A stretch of DNA of 64,000 nucleotides from Maricaulis sp965242785 (lineage in GTDB: Bacteria > Pseudomonadota > Alphaproteobacteria > Caulobacterales > Maricaulaceae), in contig CBDETA010000002.1 of assembly GCA_965242785.1 (NCBI GenBank), positions 1 through 64,000 on the forward strand. Direction: 5' to 3'. Shown piece by piece: positions 8,117-15,683 of this stretch. Each line of letters starts with the position of its first letter. Position 1 is the first letter of the stretch. Position numbers and translations under genes: made by a program. The notes below the pieces were generated by a model that was not told where the DNA came from, did no database searches, and saw nothing but the letters and a program-made list of their open reading frames with translations.

Positions 8117-9868
8117 ATGACGTATCGCGCACCCGTGGACGAATTGCGGTTCACACTGGAAGAGGTTGCTGCCGTCGAGGGGCTGAAGGCGACCGGCGCG
8201 TTCCCCGATTTCTCCGCCGACCTCACCGCGGCGATCCTGGAGGAAGCTGCCAAGCTGGCCGAGAACGTGCTCGCCCCGCTCAACCGTGTGGGCGATGCCG
8301 AGCACTGCAAGCTCGAGGGCGAGGTTGTCACCACGCCGACCGGGTTCAAGGACGCCTATGCCCAGTTCGTCGAAGGCGGCTGGCAGGGACTGCAATTCCC
8401 GGCCGAGCTGGGCGGAATGGGGCTGCCGCGGGCGCTGGGCGTGGCCATCCTGGAAATGGTCCAGGGCGCCAACCTGGCCTTCGGCCTCGGCCCGATGCTG
8501 ACCTATGGCGGTATCGAGGCGCTGATCGCGCACGGAACCGACGAACAGCGCGAGATGTATCTGGGCAAGCTGCTGACCGGTGAATGGTCGGCGACGATGA
8601 ACCTCACCGAACCGCAGGCCGGTTCCGATGTCGGCGCGCTGCGCACCAAGGCCGAGCCCAATGGCGATGGCAGCTGGGCGGTGTCCGGCCAGAAGATCTT
8701 CATCACCTGGGGCGAGCATGATTGTGCGGAAAACATCATCCACCTGGTGCTGGCGCGCACGCCGGGCTCACCGGACGGCACCAAGGGCATCTCGCTCTTC
8801 CTGGTGCCGAAAATCCTGCCGGATGGCAGCCGCAATGACCTGCGGGCCATCGGCCTGGAGCACAAGCTGGGCATTCACGGATCGCCGACCTGCACGATGG
8901 AATACACCGGCGCAAAGGGCTGGCTGATCGGTGAGGAAAATGCCGGCATGCGCTGCATGTTCACGATGATGAACTCGGCGCGCCTGAATGTCGGGGTGCA
9001 GGGGGTCGGCATTGCCGAACGTGCCTATCAGCAGGCGCTTGCCTATGCCCAGGAACGCAAGCAGGGCCGGGCGATCGATGCCGAGGGCCCGGCGCCGCAT
9101 GCCATCATCCATCATCCCGACATCAAACGGACGCTGGCGACCATGCGCGCCAAGATCGCCGCGGCCCGGGCGATCTGCATCTCCTGCGCTGTTGCCGCCG
9201 ACATGGCCCATCATGCCGAGGATGCCGACGAGAAGGCCGTGGCGCGCCGCCGCGAGGAATTGCTGACCCCGATCGCCAAGGCCTGGTCGACGGATGTCGG
9301 TGTCGAGGTCGCGTCCCTGGGCGTCCAGGTGCATGGCGGCATGGGCTATATCGAGGAAACCGGTGCGGCCCAGCACCTTCGCGATGCGCGCATCACCCCG
9401 ATTTATGAGGGCACCAATGCGATCCAGGCCATCGATCTGGTCGGCCGCAAGCTGAACATGGATGGCGGGGCGGCCTTCCATGAACTCTTTGCCGACATCG
9501 AGCAGACCATCGAGGCCTGCAAGACGTCCGGCCATCCCGACCTGCCGCCGCTGGGCGAGCGCCTGGAAGACAGTCTGGATGCCCTGCGCGAAGCCGTGGA
9601 ATGGCTTGAGACCGCCGACATGAAGGACCGCCTCGCCGGAGCCACCCCCTTCCAGACCCTGGCCGGTGAGACGGTCGGCGGCTGGCTCTTGTGCGTTGGC
9701 GCGGTCGCGGCCCGTCGCCGCCAGAAGGAAAACATCGGCGACCCGGCCTTCGCCGCCCAACACATCGCCCTGGCAAATTTCTATGCCGAGGCCGTGATGA
9801 CCCTGGCCCCGTCCCGCGTGGACGACGTGACCATGGGCGCGGAAATGGTCGAAGAGGTGGGGTTTTAG
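8117..9868 (+). CDS. Acyl-CoA dehydrogenase, long form (DmdC/AcdA-like)
   Basis: A 583-aa flavoenzyme. The FAD-binding/substrate loop is NLTEPQAGSDVGALRTKA, the middle domain has SGQKIFITWGEHD, and the C-terminal helices carry GVQVHGGMGYIEE. PIYEGTNAIQAIDLVGRK holds the catalytic glutamate at the YEGT position. An extra C-terminal domain of about 120 residues is present, as in the acyl-CoA dehydrogenase branch that includes 3-methylmercaptopropionyl-CoA dehydrogenases. It performs alpha-beta dehydrogenation of an acyl-CoA. The start has GGAGG seven bases upstream. The chain length or DMSP-related substrate cannot be decided from sequence alone. Confidence 0.88.
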   Translation: MTYRAPVDELRFTLEEVAAVEGLKATGAFPDFSADLTAAILEEAAKLAENVLAPLNRVGDAEHCKLEGEVVTTPTGFKDAYAQFVEGGWQGLQFPAELGGMGLPRALGVAILEMVQGANLAFGLGPMLTYGGIEALIAHGTDEQREMYLGKLLTGEWSATMNLTEPQAGSDVGALRTKAEPNGDGSWAVSGQKIFITWGEHDCAENIIHLVLARTPGSPDGTKGISLFLVPKILPDGSRNDLRAIGLEHKLGIHGSPTCTMEYTGAKGWLIGEENAGMRCMFTMMNSARLNVGVQGVGIAERAYQQALAYAQERKQGRAIDAEGPAPHAIIHHPDIKRTLATMRAKIAAARAICISCAVAADMAHHAEDADEKAVARRREELLTPIAKAWSTDVGVEVASLGVQVHGGMGYIEETGAAQHLRDARITPIYEGTNAIQAIDLVGRKLNMDGGAAFHELFADIEQTIEACKTSGHPDLPPLGERLEDSLDALREAVEWLETADMKDRLAGATPFQTLAGETVGGWLLCVGAVAARRRQKENIGDPAFAAQHIALANFYAEAVMTLAPSRVDDVTMGAEMVEEVGF

Positions 9869-9875
9869 GATTTTT

Positions 9876-10075
9876 CTTCCCCAACGCTGTTGGGGAAGTG
9901 GGCCGGTGCGCAGCACCGGGTCGATGGGGCGCCTGCCGCAGGCGGCGTGAGGGCGGAGCTTGTTGCGGACATTCCGCGGCCTGTCGGCCGCGGCCCCTCC
10001 ACCGCGAAGCCTGTCCTCGGGTTGGCCCGTGGCCAAGCCCGGGGGCGGTCCCCCTCCCCAACGCGGTTGGGGAGG
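9876..10075. repeat. Composite multi-hairpin intergenic element
   Basis: The 218 bases after the acyl-CoA dehydrogenase contain at least six consecutive hairpins and no credible gene. They lie at 9876-9898 (10-bp stem, GCT loop), 9903-9919 (CCGGTGC arms), 9930-9944, 9974-9993 (CCGCGGCC arms), about 10015-10045 (imperfect) and 10053-10075 (10-bp stem, GCG loop). The two outermost hairpins are near-identical (TCCCCAAC/GTTGGGGA cores), so the element is bounded by matching palindromes. It looks like a dispersed repeat. T or A runs flank it, but no standard terminator tail follows the first stem. Confidence 0.75.
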
Positions 10076-10086
10076 AAAAAACTCGT

Positions 10087-10473
10087 CTATACCCAGAAAC
10101 CGTGGGGGTCGGGGTGTCCGCGGCCGTCGACCAGGCGGATCAGGCCCATGACCGAGCGGATCGCCATCCAGGCCCAGATCAGCAGGAAACCGAGCAGGCC
10201 GATCGGGGACAGGACCACTGTCACCACCATCAGCGTGCAGGCGACCAGGCCGACAAAGGCACCCCAGAAGCTCTTGACCTGATAGGTGTAGTGCGACTGC
10301 AGCCAGTGCGGCGCGTGATCGCGACGGGCATAGGCAATGACCACGGCGACCAGGCTGGTCACGCCGATGATATTGCCCAGCAGGAACAGGACATAGTTCA
10401 GGCCGACCAGAAACTTGTCGTCGCGGTCCGCGGCTGAACGGTCATTGGGTTCGTAAATCGTGTCACTCATCAT
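10087..10473 (-). CDS. DUF4870-like small membrane protein
   Basis: About 128 aa. A polar N-terminus (YEPNDRSAADRDD) is followed by three hydrophobic segments: LNYVLFLLGNIIGVTSLVAV, FWGAFVGLVACTLMVVTVVL and GFLLIWAWMAIRSVMGLIRL. HYTYQVKSFWG between helices and the RSVMGL..L..G ending resemble the DUF4870/YbgE-type small membrane proteins. Function is unknown. Two adjacent ATGs (10473, 10470) are possible; the open frame upstream is not supported by a ribosome site. It is divergent from the signal peptidase operon. Confidence 0.65.
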   Translation of the reverse strand: MMSDTIYEPNDRSAADRDDKFLVGLNYVLFLLGNIIGVTSLVAVVIAYARRDHAPHWLQSHYTYQVKSFWGAFVGLVACTLMVVTVVLSPIGLLGFLLIWAWMAIRSVMGLIRLVDGRGHPDPHGFWV

Positions 10474-10674
10474 GGCACCGGTTGTCCCATGCGATGATGG
10501 CAAAAGGAGGACAAAAAGAGCGGGACTGCTGCGCAATCGGTCCCCTGCTGCGAGGATGTCACGCTGACCTGAAAATGCTGTCATGAAGGCGCGGCGCGCT
10601 TGGTTGCGTCGCCGTTTCGACGTATGCCGGGTTGAGGAATGCGGAATTTTCCGCACAAGTCAGGAGGCGTTCAG

Positions 10675-10902
10675 GTGTCGTTAGCCAGGCTGGCCGATCT
10701 TGCAGGACCGCTGGCCATCGGCCTGGGGCTGCTCGGGCTGGTGACTGTCCTGGCCTTGGGATTGCTGGCGGGCTGGACGCTCACCTACCCCTGGAACCTG
10801 ACGATCCTGCTATCGTCCGGTTTGGCCGGGGCCGGGCTGGCATGGATGTTTCTGCAGGCGCATGACCACCGGGTCCGCTTTGCAGACGGGGAGGAAGAAT
10901 GA
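10675..10902 (+). CDS. Small two-helix membrane protein
   Basis: A 75-aa protein with two hydrophobic helices (about residues 9-33 and 42-58) and a short acidic tail (RFADGEEE). I do not recognise a family. The GTG start at 10675 is chosen because AGGAGG lies exactly seven bases upstream; an ATG 12 codons earlier has no ribosome site. Its stop overlaps the start of the YbjQ gene by ATGA, which in turn overlaps the signal peptidase gene, so the three genes form a tightly coupled operon. Confidence 0.65.
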   Translation: MSLARLADLAGPLAIGLGLLGLVTVLALGLLAGWTLTYPWNLTILLSSGLAGAGLAWMFLQAHDHRVRFADGEEE

Positions 10903-11219
10903 GTCTGATTGTCACCATGGCCGACGAGGTTCCCGGCCGCGAGATCGACAGCGTGGTGGGCATCGCCCGAGGCAATGTCGTCCGTGCACGCTTCTTCGGC
11001 CGCGATTTCATCGCCGGCCTGCGCAATATCGTCGGCGGGGAAGTGCCGGAATACACCGATCTCCTGTCGGAATGCCGCGAGACCGCGCTGGACCGCATGT
11101 GCAAGCATGCCGAGGAGCTGGGCGCTGATGCCGTGGTCACCGTGCGCATGACCACCTCATCTGTGATGGAAGGTGCGGCGGAAATTCTGGCCTATGGAAC
11201 GGCGGTGAAACTGAAATGA
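10899..11219 (+). CDS. YbjQ / UPF0145 family protein
   Basis: A 106-aa single-domain protein matching the YbjQ (heavy-metal-binding-like) fold. It shows the core REIDSVVGIARGNVVRAR, a central helix LLSECRETALDRM, LGADAVVTVRMTTSSV and a final GTAVKL strand. Function is unknown; the fold forms pentamers in structural studies of relatives. The ribosome site GGAGG is four bases before the ATG. It has ATGA overlaps with both neighbours, so its expression is tied to the membrane protein and the signal peptidase. Confidence 0.85.
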   Translation: MSLIVTMADEVPGREIDSVVGIARGNVVRARFFGRDFIAGLRNIVGGEVPEYTDLLSECRETALDRMCKHAEELGADAVVTVRMTTSSVMEGAAEILAYGTAVKLK

Positions 11220-11980
11220 GTCCGATGATGAAGCGCCTGGCTGGCCGAGCCGCCGACGAGATCATGGAAACCGTACGCTTTGTCGCCGGCGTGGCAGCCG
11301 TGTGGCTGGGACTGGTGACCTTCGGCTTTGCAGCCTTCCACATCCCGTCCGAAAGCATGCAGCCGTCGCTGGAAGTCGGTGACCGGGTTCTGGTGTCCAA
11401 ATGGGCCTATGGTTTTTCGGTCCACTCCCTGCCGCTGGGCCTGGGCTATGCCCTGCCTGACAGCTGGGATGGCCGTTTGGCCTGGCACAATCCGCGGCGC
11501 GGCGATGTGGTCGTCTTCCGCGACGAGCGCCAGTCGCCGCCGCGCAATCTGATCAAGCGTGTGGTCGGCATCGAAGGCGATGTGATCGAGGTGCGCGAAG
11601 GCCGTCTCTACATCAATGGCGAAGCCGTTCCGCGCGTGTTTGACGAGATCCGCTCCTACCGGGAGCACCCGTCCCAGATGGTGGTGACGGCAACGCACTA
11701 TACCGAAGTCCTGCCCGGTGATCGCGAGCACGCGATCTACGAGCAGCGCGACAATGCCCAGCTGGACAATTACGGACCGGTGACGGTGCGTCCGGGAACC
11801 GTGTTCGTGATGGGCGACAATCGCGACGCCTCCCGCGACAGCCGGGCGCCGGACGGTCCGGGCCTGGTGCCGCTGGAGAATGTTGTCGGCCGGGCCGAGA
11901 CGGTGCTGTTCACCTTTGAGCGCTGCCGCCGCGAAGAAGGCCTGTACTGTCCGCGCGGTCGGGTCTGGCAAGGTCTGTAA
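11216..11980 (+). CDS. lepB: Signal peptidase I
   Basis: A 254-aa type I signal peptidase with a Ser/Lys dyad. There is one N-terminal membrane helix (about 18-40). Box B is IPSESMQPSL with nucleophile Ser47, box D is NLIKRVVGIEGD with general base Lys114, and box E is MGDNRDASRDSR near residue 197. It cleaves signal peptides at the outer face of the inner membrane. The usual lepB lies beside rnc/era in this bacterial group. This one is in an operon with YbjQ and a small membrane protein, so it may be an additional paralogue. Confidence 0.9.
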   Translation: MSPMMKRLAGRAADEIMETVRFVAGVAAVWLGLVTFGFAAFHIPSESMQPSLEVGDRVLVSKWAYGFSVHSLPLGLGYALPDSWDGRLAWHNPRRGDVVVFRDERQSPPRNLIKRVVGIEGDVIEVREGRLYINGEAVPRVFDEIRSYREHPSQMVVTATHYTEVLPGDREHAIYEQRDNAQLDNYGPVTVRPGTVFVMGDNRDASRDSRAPDGPGLVPLENVVGRAETVLFTFERCRREEGLYCPRGRVWQGL

Positions 11981-12028
11981 GCACGCTCTAACCTCTCCCC
12001 AAACGAAAACCTCCAGGGGAGAACGGTC

Positions 12029-12901
12029 ATGAGTCTCAAGGGCAAAACTATTTTCATCACCGGCGCCAGCCGCGGTATCGGTCTGGCGATCGGGGAACGT
12101 TGCGCGCGGGATGGGGCCAATATCGTCATCGCAGCCAAGTCGGACCAGCCGGACCCGCGTCTGGAAGGCACGATTCACACGGCGGCCGAAGCCATTGAAA
12201 AGGCGGGCGGTCAGGCGCTGGCGGTGAAATGCGACATCCGTGACGAGGCTGCGGTGGAAGCGGCTGTGGAAGCCGCGGTCGACCGGTTTGGCGGCATCGA
12301 TGCGGTGGTCAACAATGCCTCGGCGATCTTCCCGCGCGGCACGGCCGATGTGCCGATGAAACGCTATGACCTTATGCATGCCGTCAATGGTCGCGGCACT
12401 TTCCTGACGACGCAGAAATGCCTGCCGCACCTGATGAAGGCGGAGAACCCGCACATCATCGCCCTGGCCCCGCCATTGGACATGCGCGGCCTTTGGTTCG
12501 GGCCGCACGTGGCCTACACCTCGGCCAAATACCAGATGAGCCTGTGCATCCTGGGCTGGGGTGAGGAGTTCAAGGGGAAGATCGCCGCCAATGCGATCTG
12601 GCCGCGCACCGCGGTAGCGACGGCTGCGATTTCCAATGTCCTGGCCAATGACGAGGCGATGAAGAATTGCCGCAAGCCGGAAATCCTGGCGGATACGGCC
12701 TACAAGGTACTGAACAAGCCGGCTGCAGACTTCACCGGCAATTTCATCATCGACGACACCTTCCTGTGGGAGGAGGGCGAGCGCGATCTCGACCAGTATT
12801 CCTATGACCCGTCGCTGGAACTCCTGCCCGACTTCTTCGTGCCGGAAGACGTGCCGGCCCCGCCGGGGGTGAAGATCATGAATGTGTCGCTGGGGCACTG
12901 A
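12029..12901 (+). CDS. SDR family oxidoreductase, HSDL2-like
   Basis: A 290-aa protein with TGASRGIG (residues 11-18), NNAS (95-98) and YTSAKYQMS holding Tyr163 and Lys167. The long match to HSDL2-type proteins includes AKSDQPDPRLEGTIHTAAE, CDIRDEAAV and FGGIDAVVNNASAI. The proton-relay Ser, which in this group sits in an SPP motif, is Ala147 here (LAPPL). Activity could therefore be reduced or altered. A GGGGAG ribosome site precedes the ATG. Substrate is unknown; relatives are linked to lipid or acyl metabolism. Confidence 0.85.
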   Translation: MSLKGKTIFITGASRGIGLAIGERCARDGANIVIAAKSDQPDPRLEGTIHTAAEAIEKAGGQALAVKCDIRDEAAVEAAVEAAVDRFGGIDAVVNNASAIFPRGTADVPMKRYDLMHAVNGRGTFLTTQKCLPHLMKAENPHIIALAPPLDMRGLWFGPHVAYTSAKYQMSLCILGWGEEFKGKIAANAIWPRTAVATAAISNVLANDEAMKNCRKPEILADTAYKVLNKPAADFTGNFIIDDTFLWEEGERDLDQYSYDPSLELLPDFFVPEDVPAPPGVKIMNVSLGH

Positions 12902-12959
12902 GCCGGACGGGGCATCGACAAGGCGCGGTTAACCGAAAATGCAACCACACGTTCGCGGC

Positions 12960-12974
12960 GTGACCGTCGTCACA
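12960..12974. promoter_or_regulatory. CRP/FNR-like palindrome upstream of micropeptide 1
   Basis: GTGA-N6-TCACA with spacer CCGTCG. This matches the TGTGA-N6-TCACA half-site arrangement of CRP-family regulators, apart from the first base. It ends 58 bases before the micropeptide start. The same arrangement recurs before the second micropeptide, which makes a chance match less likely. Confidence 0.45.
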
Positions 12975-13031
12975 GCCTGATTTCCGCCGATGCATGAAGG
13001 TGGCGCCAAAGCCGAATTCATGGGGGAAATT

Positions 13032-13139
13032 GTGAAATCGCGTTCGGGATCAGCTTGGATAAGCGCTTTTGTCATCGCAGGAATTCTGACCGCATTCGCG
13101 GCGCTCTGGCATTGGGGCGGATCACCCTACGGGTTCTGA
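13032..13139 (+). CDS. Membrane micropeptide 1 with C-terminal GGSPYGF
   Basis: A 35-codon frame reading VKSRSGSAWISAFVIAGI, then a hydrophobic stretch to W, then GGSPYGF and stop. It has a basic, Ser-rich N-terminus, one predicted transmembrane helix (about residues 9-26) and a short C-terminal tail. It is 23/35 identical to a second copy 130 bases downstream. GGGGGA precedes the GTG by four bases; an in-frame ATG four codons upstream (13020) would give 39 aa. Protein-level conservation between the copies, ending at the same residue, is the main support. Function is unknown. Confidence 0.7.
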   Translation: MKSRSGSAWISAFVIAGILTAFAALWHWGGSPYGF

Positions 13140-13194
13140 AGGGCCCGCCCCGTTTCGACTGGAAGGTCGCGTCCGCGAATTTTCTGGCCTGAGC

Positions 13195-13209
13195 GTGATC
13201 GCCGTCACA
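13195..13209. promoter_or_regulatory. CRP/FNR-like palindrome upstream of micropeptide 2
   Basis: GTGA-N6-TCACA with spacer TCGCCG. It ends 62 bases before the start of the second micropeptide, almost the same distance as in copy 1. The surrounding bases (CG-TGA-C/T-CG-C/T-CGTCACAGC) are conserved between the two copies while the leader sequence between site and gene is not, which suggests selection on the site. Confidence 0.45.
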
Positions 13210-13270
13210 GCATGAATTGGATTCACACCTAGTTTCCCGCAACGAAACGACAGCCAGTGGGGAGACGGTG

Positions 13271-13378
13271 ATGAGATCGCGGTCGGGTTCAGGGTGGTTC
13301 AGCGTGATTGTGATTGCCGGCATCGCCGTCGCCTTTGCGGTGGCGTGGATTCGCGGCGGCTCGCCTTACGGATTCTGA
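13271..13378 (+). CDS. Membrane micropeptide 2 with C-terminal GGSPYGF
   Basis: A 35-codon frame starting MRSRSGSGWFSVIVIAGI, continuing as one hydrophobic helix to W26, then an IR pair and GGSPYGF. It is paralogous to micropeptide 1: same length, same SRSGS start and same GGSPYGF end. A GGGGAGA ribosome site lies upstream; a GTG codon immediately precedes the ATG. Changes between the copies fall in the helix and keep its hydrophobicity, which is what selection on a real membrane peptide would give. The following 167 bases up to the SET gene show nothing recognisable. Confidence 0.72.
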   Translation: MRSRSGSGWFSVIVIAGIAVAFAVAWIRGGSPYGF

Positions 13379-13545
13379 GCCTGTGGCGCGGCAGCCCGCC
13401 AGGCGGCCCGGCCGGGCGCAAGAATCCCGCTTGCGCTTTTTGAAATTCCCCCAATATGGGCATTGGAGCGTCGCACTCTGCGCCGGATTTGTCCGCCGCC
13501 TGATCAATGCCGGCCGTCGACGCGGCTGGTTGGAGTGTCCGGCCC

Positions 13546-13959
13546 ATGTTCCTGGTCGATACCTATCTGTCTCCCAGCCCGCTGGAGGGCCTGGGCGTTT
13601 TTGCGTCGCAATTCATTCCCGCCGGCCAGCTGATCTGGGTCCTCGATCCGGCGGTCGACCTGGTTCTCAGCCCGGCCCAGATCGCTGAGCGGCCGGCCGT
13701 GTATCAGCGCTTCATCCAGCGCTACGCCTATTTCGACACCTCCCTGGGCGCCTATCTCCTGGACGGGGACCATGCCCGCTTCCTCAATCATTCCGGCGTG
13801 CCCAATCTGGATTTTTCCGCCCATGACGGTTCCGGCTATGCCGCGCGGGACATTCAGCCTGGCGAGGAAATCCTGTGTGACTACAGCCAGTTCATGCAGG
13901 ACGTGGTGCTGCTCCCGCCGCGGGCAATCATCGAGCCGCACCCCGCTGCGCAGGCCTGA
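13546..13959 (+). CDS. SET domain protein (putative lysine methyltransferase)
   Basis: A 137-aa protein that is a stand-alone SET domain. It has GLGVFASQFIPAGQLIW (residues 15-31), the SAM-site motif RFLNHSGVPN (78-87) and EEILCDYSQF (108-116), whose Tyr113 is the usual catalytic tyrosine. No pre- or post-SET cysteine clusters are present. Bacterial SET proteins methylate lysines on ribosomal or DNA-binding proteins in a few studied cases; the target here is unknown. The ATG at 13546 is chosen over one 13 codons upstream because it begins the SET strand normally. It is followed by an HDAC-like gene. Confidence 0.8.
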   Translation: MFLVDTYLSPSPLEGLGVFASQFIPAGQLIWVLDPAVDLVLSPAQIAERPAVYQRFIQRYAYFDTSLGAYLLDGDHARFLNHSGVPNLDFSAHDGSGYAARDIQPGEEILCDYSQFMQDVVLLPPRAIIEPHPAAQA

Positions 13960-14010
13960 AACCGTCAAATCCGGCTGGGCAAGCGGCGCCGTTCGCGCCA
14001 GACTGTCCTC

Positions 14011-14943
14011 ATGAAGACGACCGTCATCGACAGCCCCGCCAGCCTGGATCACCGCATGCCCGAGGGGCATCCAGAATTCGTCGGCCGCTACACGGCCGTG
14101 CGTGAGGCCCTGCAGGGGCTGGACGGGGTGGAATGGGACCAGGCGCAGCAGGCCACGGTCGAGGATCTGGCGCGATTTCACGATGTCGCCGCAGTGGACC
14201 GCGTGTTCACCGCCTGCGCCGAAGCCGGTGCGGACGGCTGGGTGGCGCTGGACCAGGATACGCTGGTGTGCGGTGCCTCCGCCCGCGCCGCCCTGTCAGC
14301 CGTCGGCGGCGTTCTGGCCGGCGTTGACCGGGTGGTCGAGGACGGCAATGGCGCGGTCTTTGTCCTGGCCCGCCCGCCGGGCCATCATGCCGAGCCGGAC
14401 AGGCCGATGGGCTTCTGCCTGTTCAACCAGGTCGCGATCGCCGCACGCCATGCGCTGGACGTGCACGGCCTGTCCAGCGTCGCCATCATCGATATCGACG
14501 TGCATCACGGCAATGGCACCCAGTGCCTGGCCGAGCGCGATGAACGCGTGATGTTCGCCTCGCTGCACCAGGCGCCGCTCTATCCGGGCACCGGCAGCGC
14601 CGGTGAGACCGGGCTCAAGGGCAATGTCGTCAATGTGCCGCTGCCCGCCGGAACCGACGGGGCTGCCTGGCGCCAGGCCTTCGAGAACGCGGTGCGCCCG
14701 GCGCTGGAACGCTTCCAGCCGGCCCTGATCCTGGTTTCGGCCGGATTCGATGCGCATGCGGAAGATCCGCTGGGCGGAATGCGGCTTGTCGATGAGGACT
14801 ATGCCTGGGCCGGCGAGCAGCTGGCTGGCATTGCCGGGGAATTTGCGCTCTCGCGGCTTGTTTCCGTGCTGGAGGGCGGATACGACTGCCCGGCCATGGG
14901 GCGCGCCGCGGCGGCTTTCGTTCGCGCGCTGACCCGGGCCTGA
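14011..14943 (+). CDS. Histone deacetylase superfamily (AcuC/AphA-like) deacetylase
   Basis: A 310-aa zinc-dependent deacetylase. The His pair is in RPPGHHAEPD (125-126). The zinc ligands are Asp163 and His165 (DIDVHHGNGT) and Asp247 (SAGFDAHAEDPLGG), and LEGGYD near 290 supplies the transition-state tyrosine. Bacterial members remove acetyl groups from polyamines or small amides, or from protein lysines such as acetyl-CoA synthetase. This type of gene commonly precedes xseB-ispA-dxs in alphaproteobacteria, as here. The SET gene is 50 bases upstream on the same strand. Confidence 0.9.
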   Translation: MKTTVIDSPASLDHRMPEGHPEFVGRYTAVREALQGLDGVEWDQAQQATVEDLARFHDVAAVDRVFTACAEAGADGWVALDQDTLVCGASARAALSAVGGVLAGVDRVVEDGNGAVFVLARPPGHHAEPDRPMGFCLFNQVAIAARHALDVHGLSSVAIIDIDVHHGNGTQCLAERDERVMFASLHQAPLYPGTGSAGETGLKGNVVNVPLPAGTDGAAWRQAFENAVRPALERFQPALILVSAGFDAHAEDPLGGMRLVDEDYAWAGEQLAGIAGEFALSRLVSVLEGGYDCPAMGRAAAAFVRALTRA

Positions 14944-15010
14944 TGAAACTCGTGTGGTGGGACGCGGCGGGGCGCGACCGCCGGACCCAACTCCCCCGCG
15001 CGACTGCCGG

Positions 15011-15625
15011 ATGACCCTGCCGATTATGACCCAAGCTGATCGCCGGCCCGGCTCCATCTTCATCGCTCGGCATGGCCGCCCCGATGCCAATCGCGAAGCC
15101 TGGCTCGACTGGCGCGGTTATGAGGACTGGTGGGACAATCTCTACCAGCCCGCCAGCCTGGTCGCCGGCCAGACTCCGCCGCCGGATCTGGTCGAGGCCG
15201 CACGCACGGCCCATACCGTCTTTGCTTCGACCCTGCGCCGCGCGATCGAGACTGCCGAGGCGATCGCACCCGAGCGTGAACTGGTCATCGACCCGGTCTT
15301 TGTCGAGGCCGAACTGCCGCCGCCGGCCTTGCCGGGCCGCTTCATGGCCAAGACCTGGGGCGTGTTCGCGCGCTGCTCCTGGTGGCTGGGTCATGCCCGC
15401 GGGCGCGAGAGCCGGCCGGACGCGGAAGTGCGTGCCGGCCAGGCCGTGGAGCGCCTGACACAGGCTGCCGCTGACGGGCCGGTTGTGTTGTGTGCCCATG
15501 GCTGGTTCAACCGCATGATGCGGCCGCATCTCAAGGCACGGGACTGGCGTTGCGTGCGCGATGGCGGCGACACCTACTGGTCCTGGCGCCAGTATGAATA
15601 CGACCCGCGCGACCCGGCTGCCTGA
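15011..15625 (+). CDS. Histidine phosphatase family protein
   Basis: About 204 aa with the phosphoglycerate-mutase-like fold. The catalytic motif is IFIARHGRPDAN at about residue 16, with VFASTLRRAIETAEAI in the middle and the second histidine in VVLCAHGWFNRMM. It hydrolyses a phosphomonoester through a phosphohistidine; the substrate is not evident. It is inserted between the deacetylase and xseB in what is otherwise a conserved gene order. The start at 15011 overlaps a 23-codon reading frame that follows the deacetylase stop; a second ATG at 15026 is possible. Confidence 0.82.
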   Translation: MTLPIMTQADRRPGSIFIARHGRPDANREAWLDWRGYEDWWDNLYQPASLVAGQTPPPDLVEAARTAHTVFASTLRRAIETAEAIAPERELVIDPVFVEAELPPPALPGRFMAKTWGVFARCSWWLGHARGRESRPDAEVRAGQAVERLTQAAADGPVVLCAHGWFNRMMRPHLKARDWRCVRDGGDTYWSWRQYEYDPRDPAA

Positions 15626-15683
15626 CCCATTGCCCGGCGGCAGACCGCTTCTGTATGCTGCCCCCAGTCCGAGGAGACCCGAC

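Noticed and set aside
9876..9898. Rho-independent terminator for the acyl-CoA dehydrogenase gene
   Set aside because: The stem is strong but no T run follows it; the T run precedes the stem. It fits better as the first hairpin of the repeat element.
14943..15014. A 23-codon frame (MKLVWWDAAGRDRR...) bridging the deacetylase stop and the phosphatase start by ATGA overlaps
   Set aside because: The overlaps are suggestive of coupling, but there is no ribosome site, no recognisable feature and it is short enough to arise by chance.
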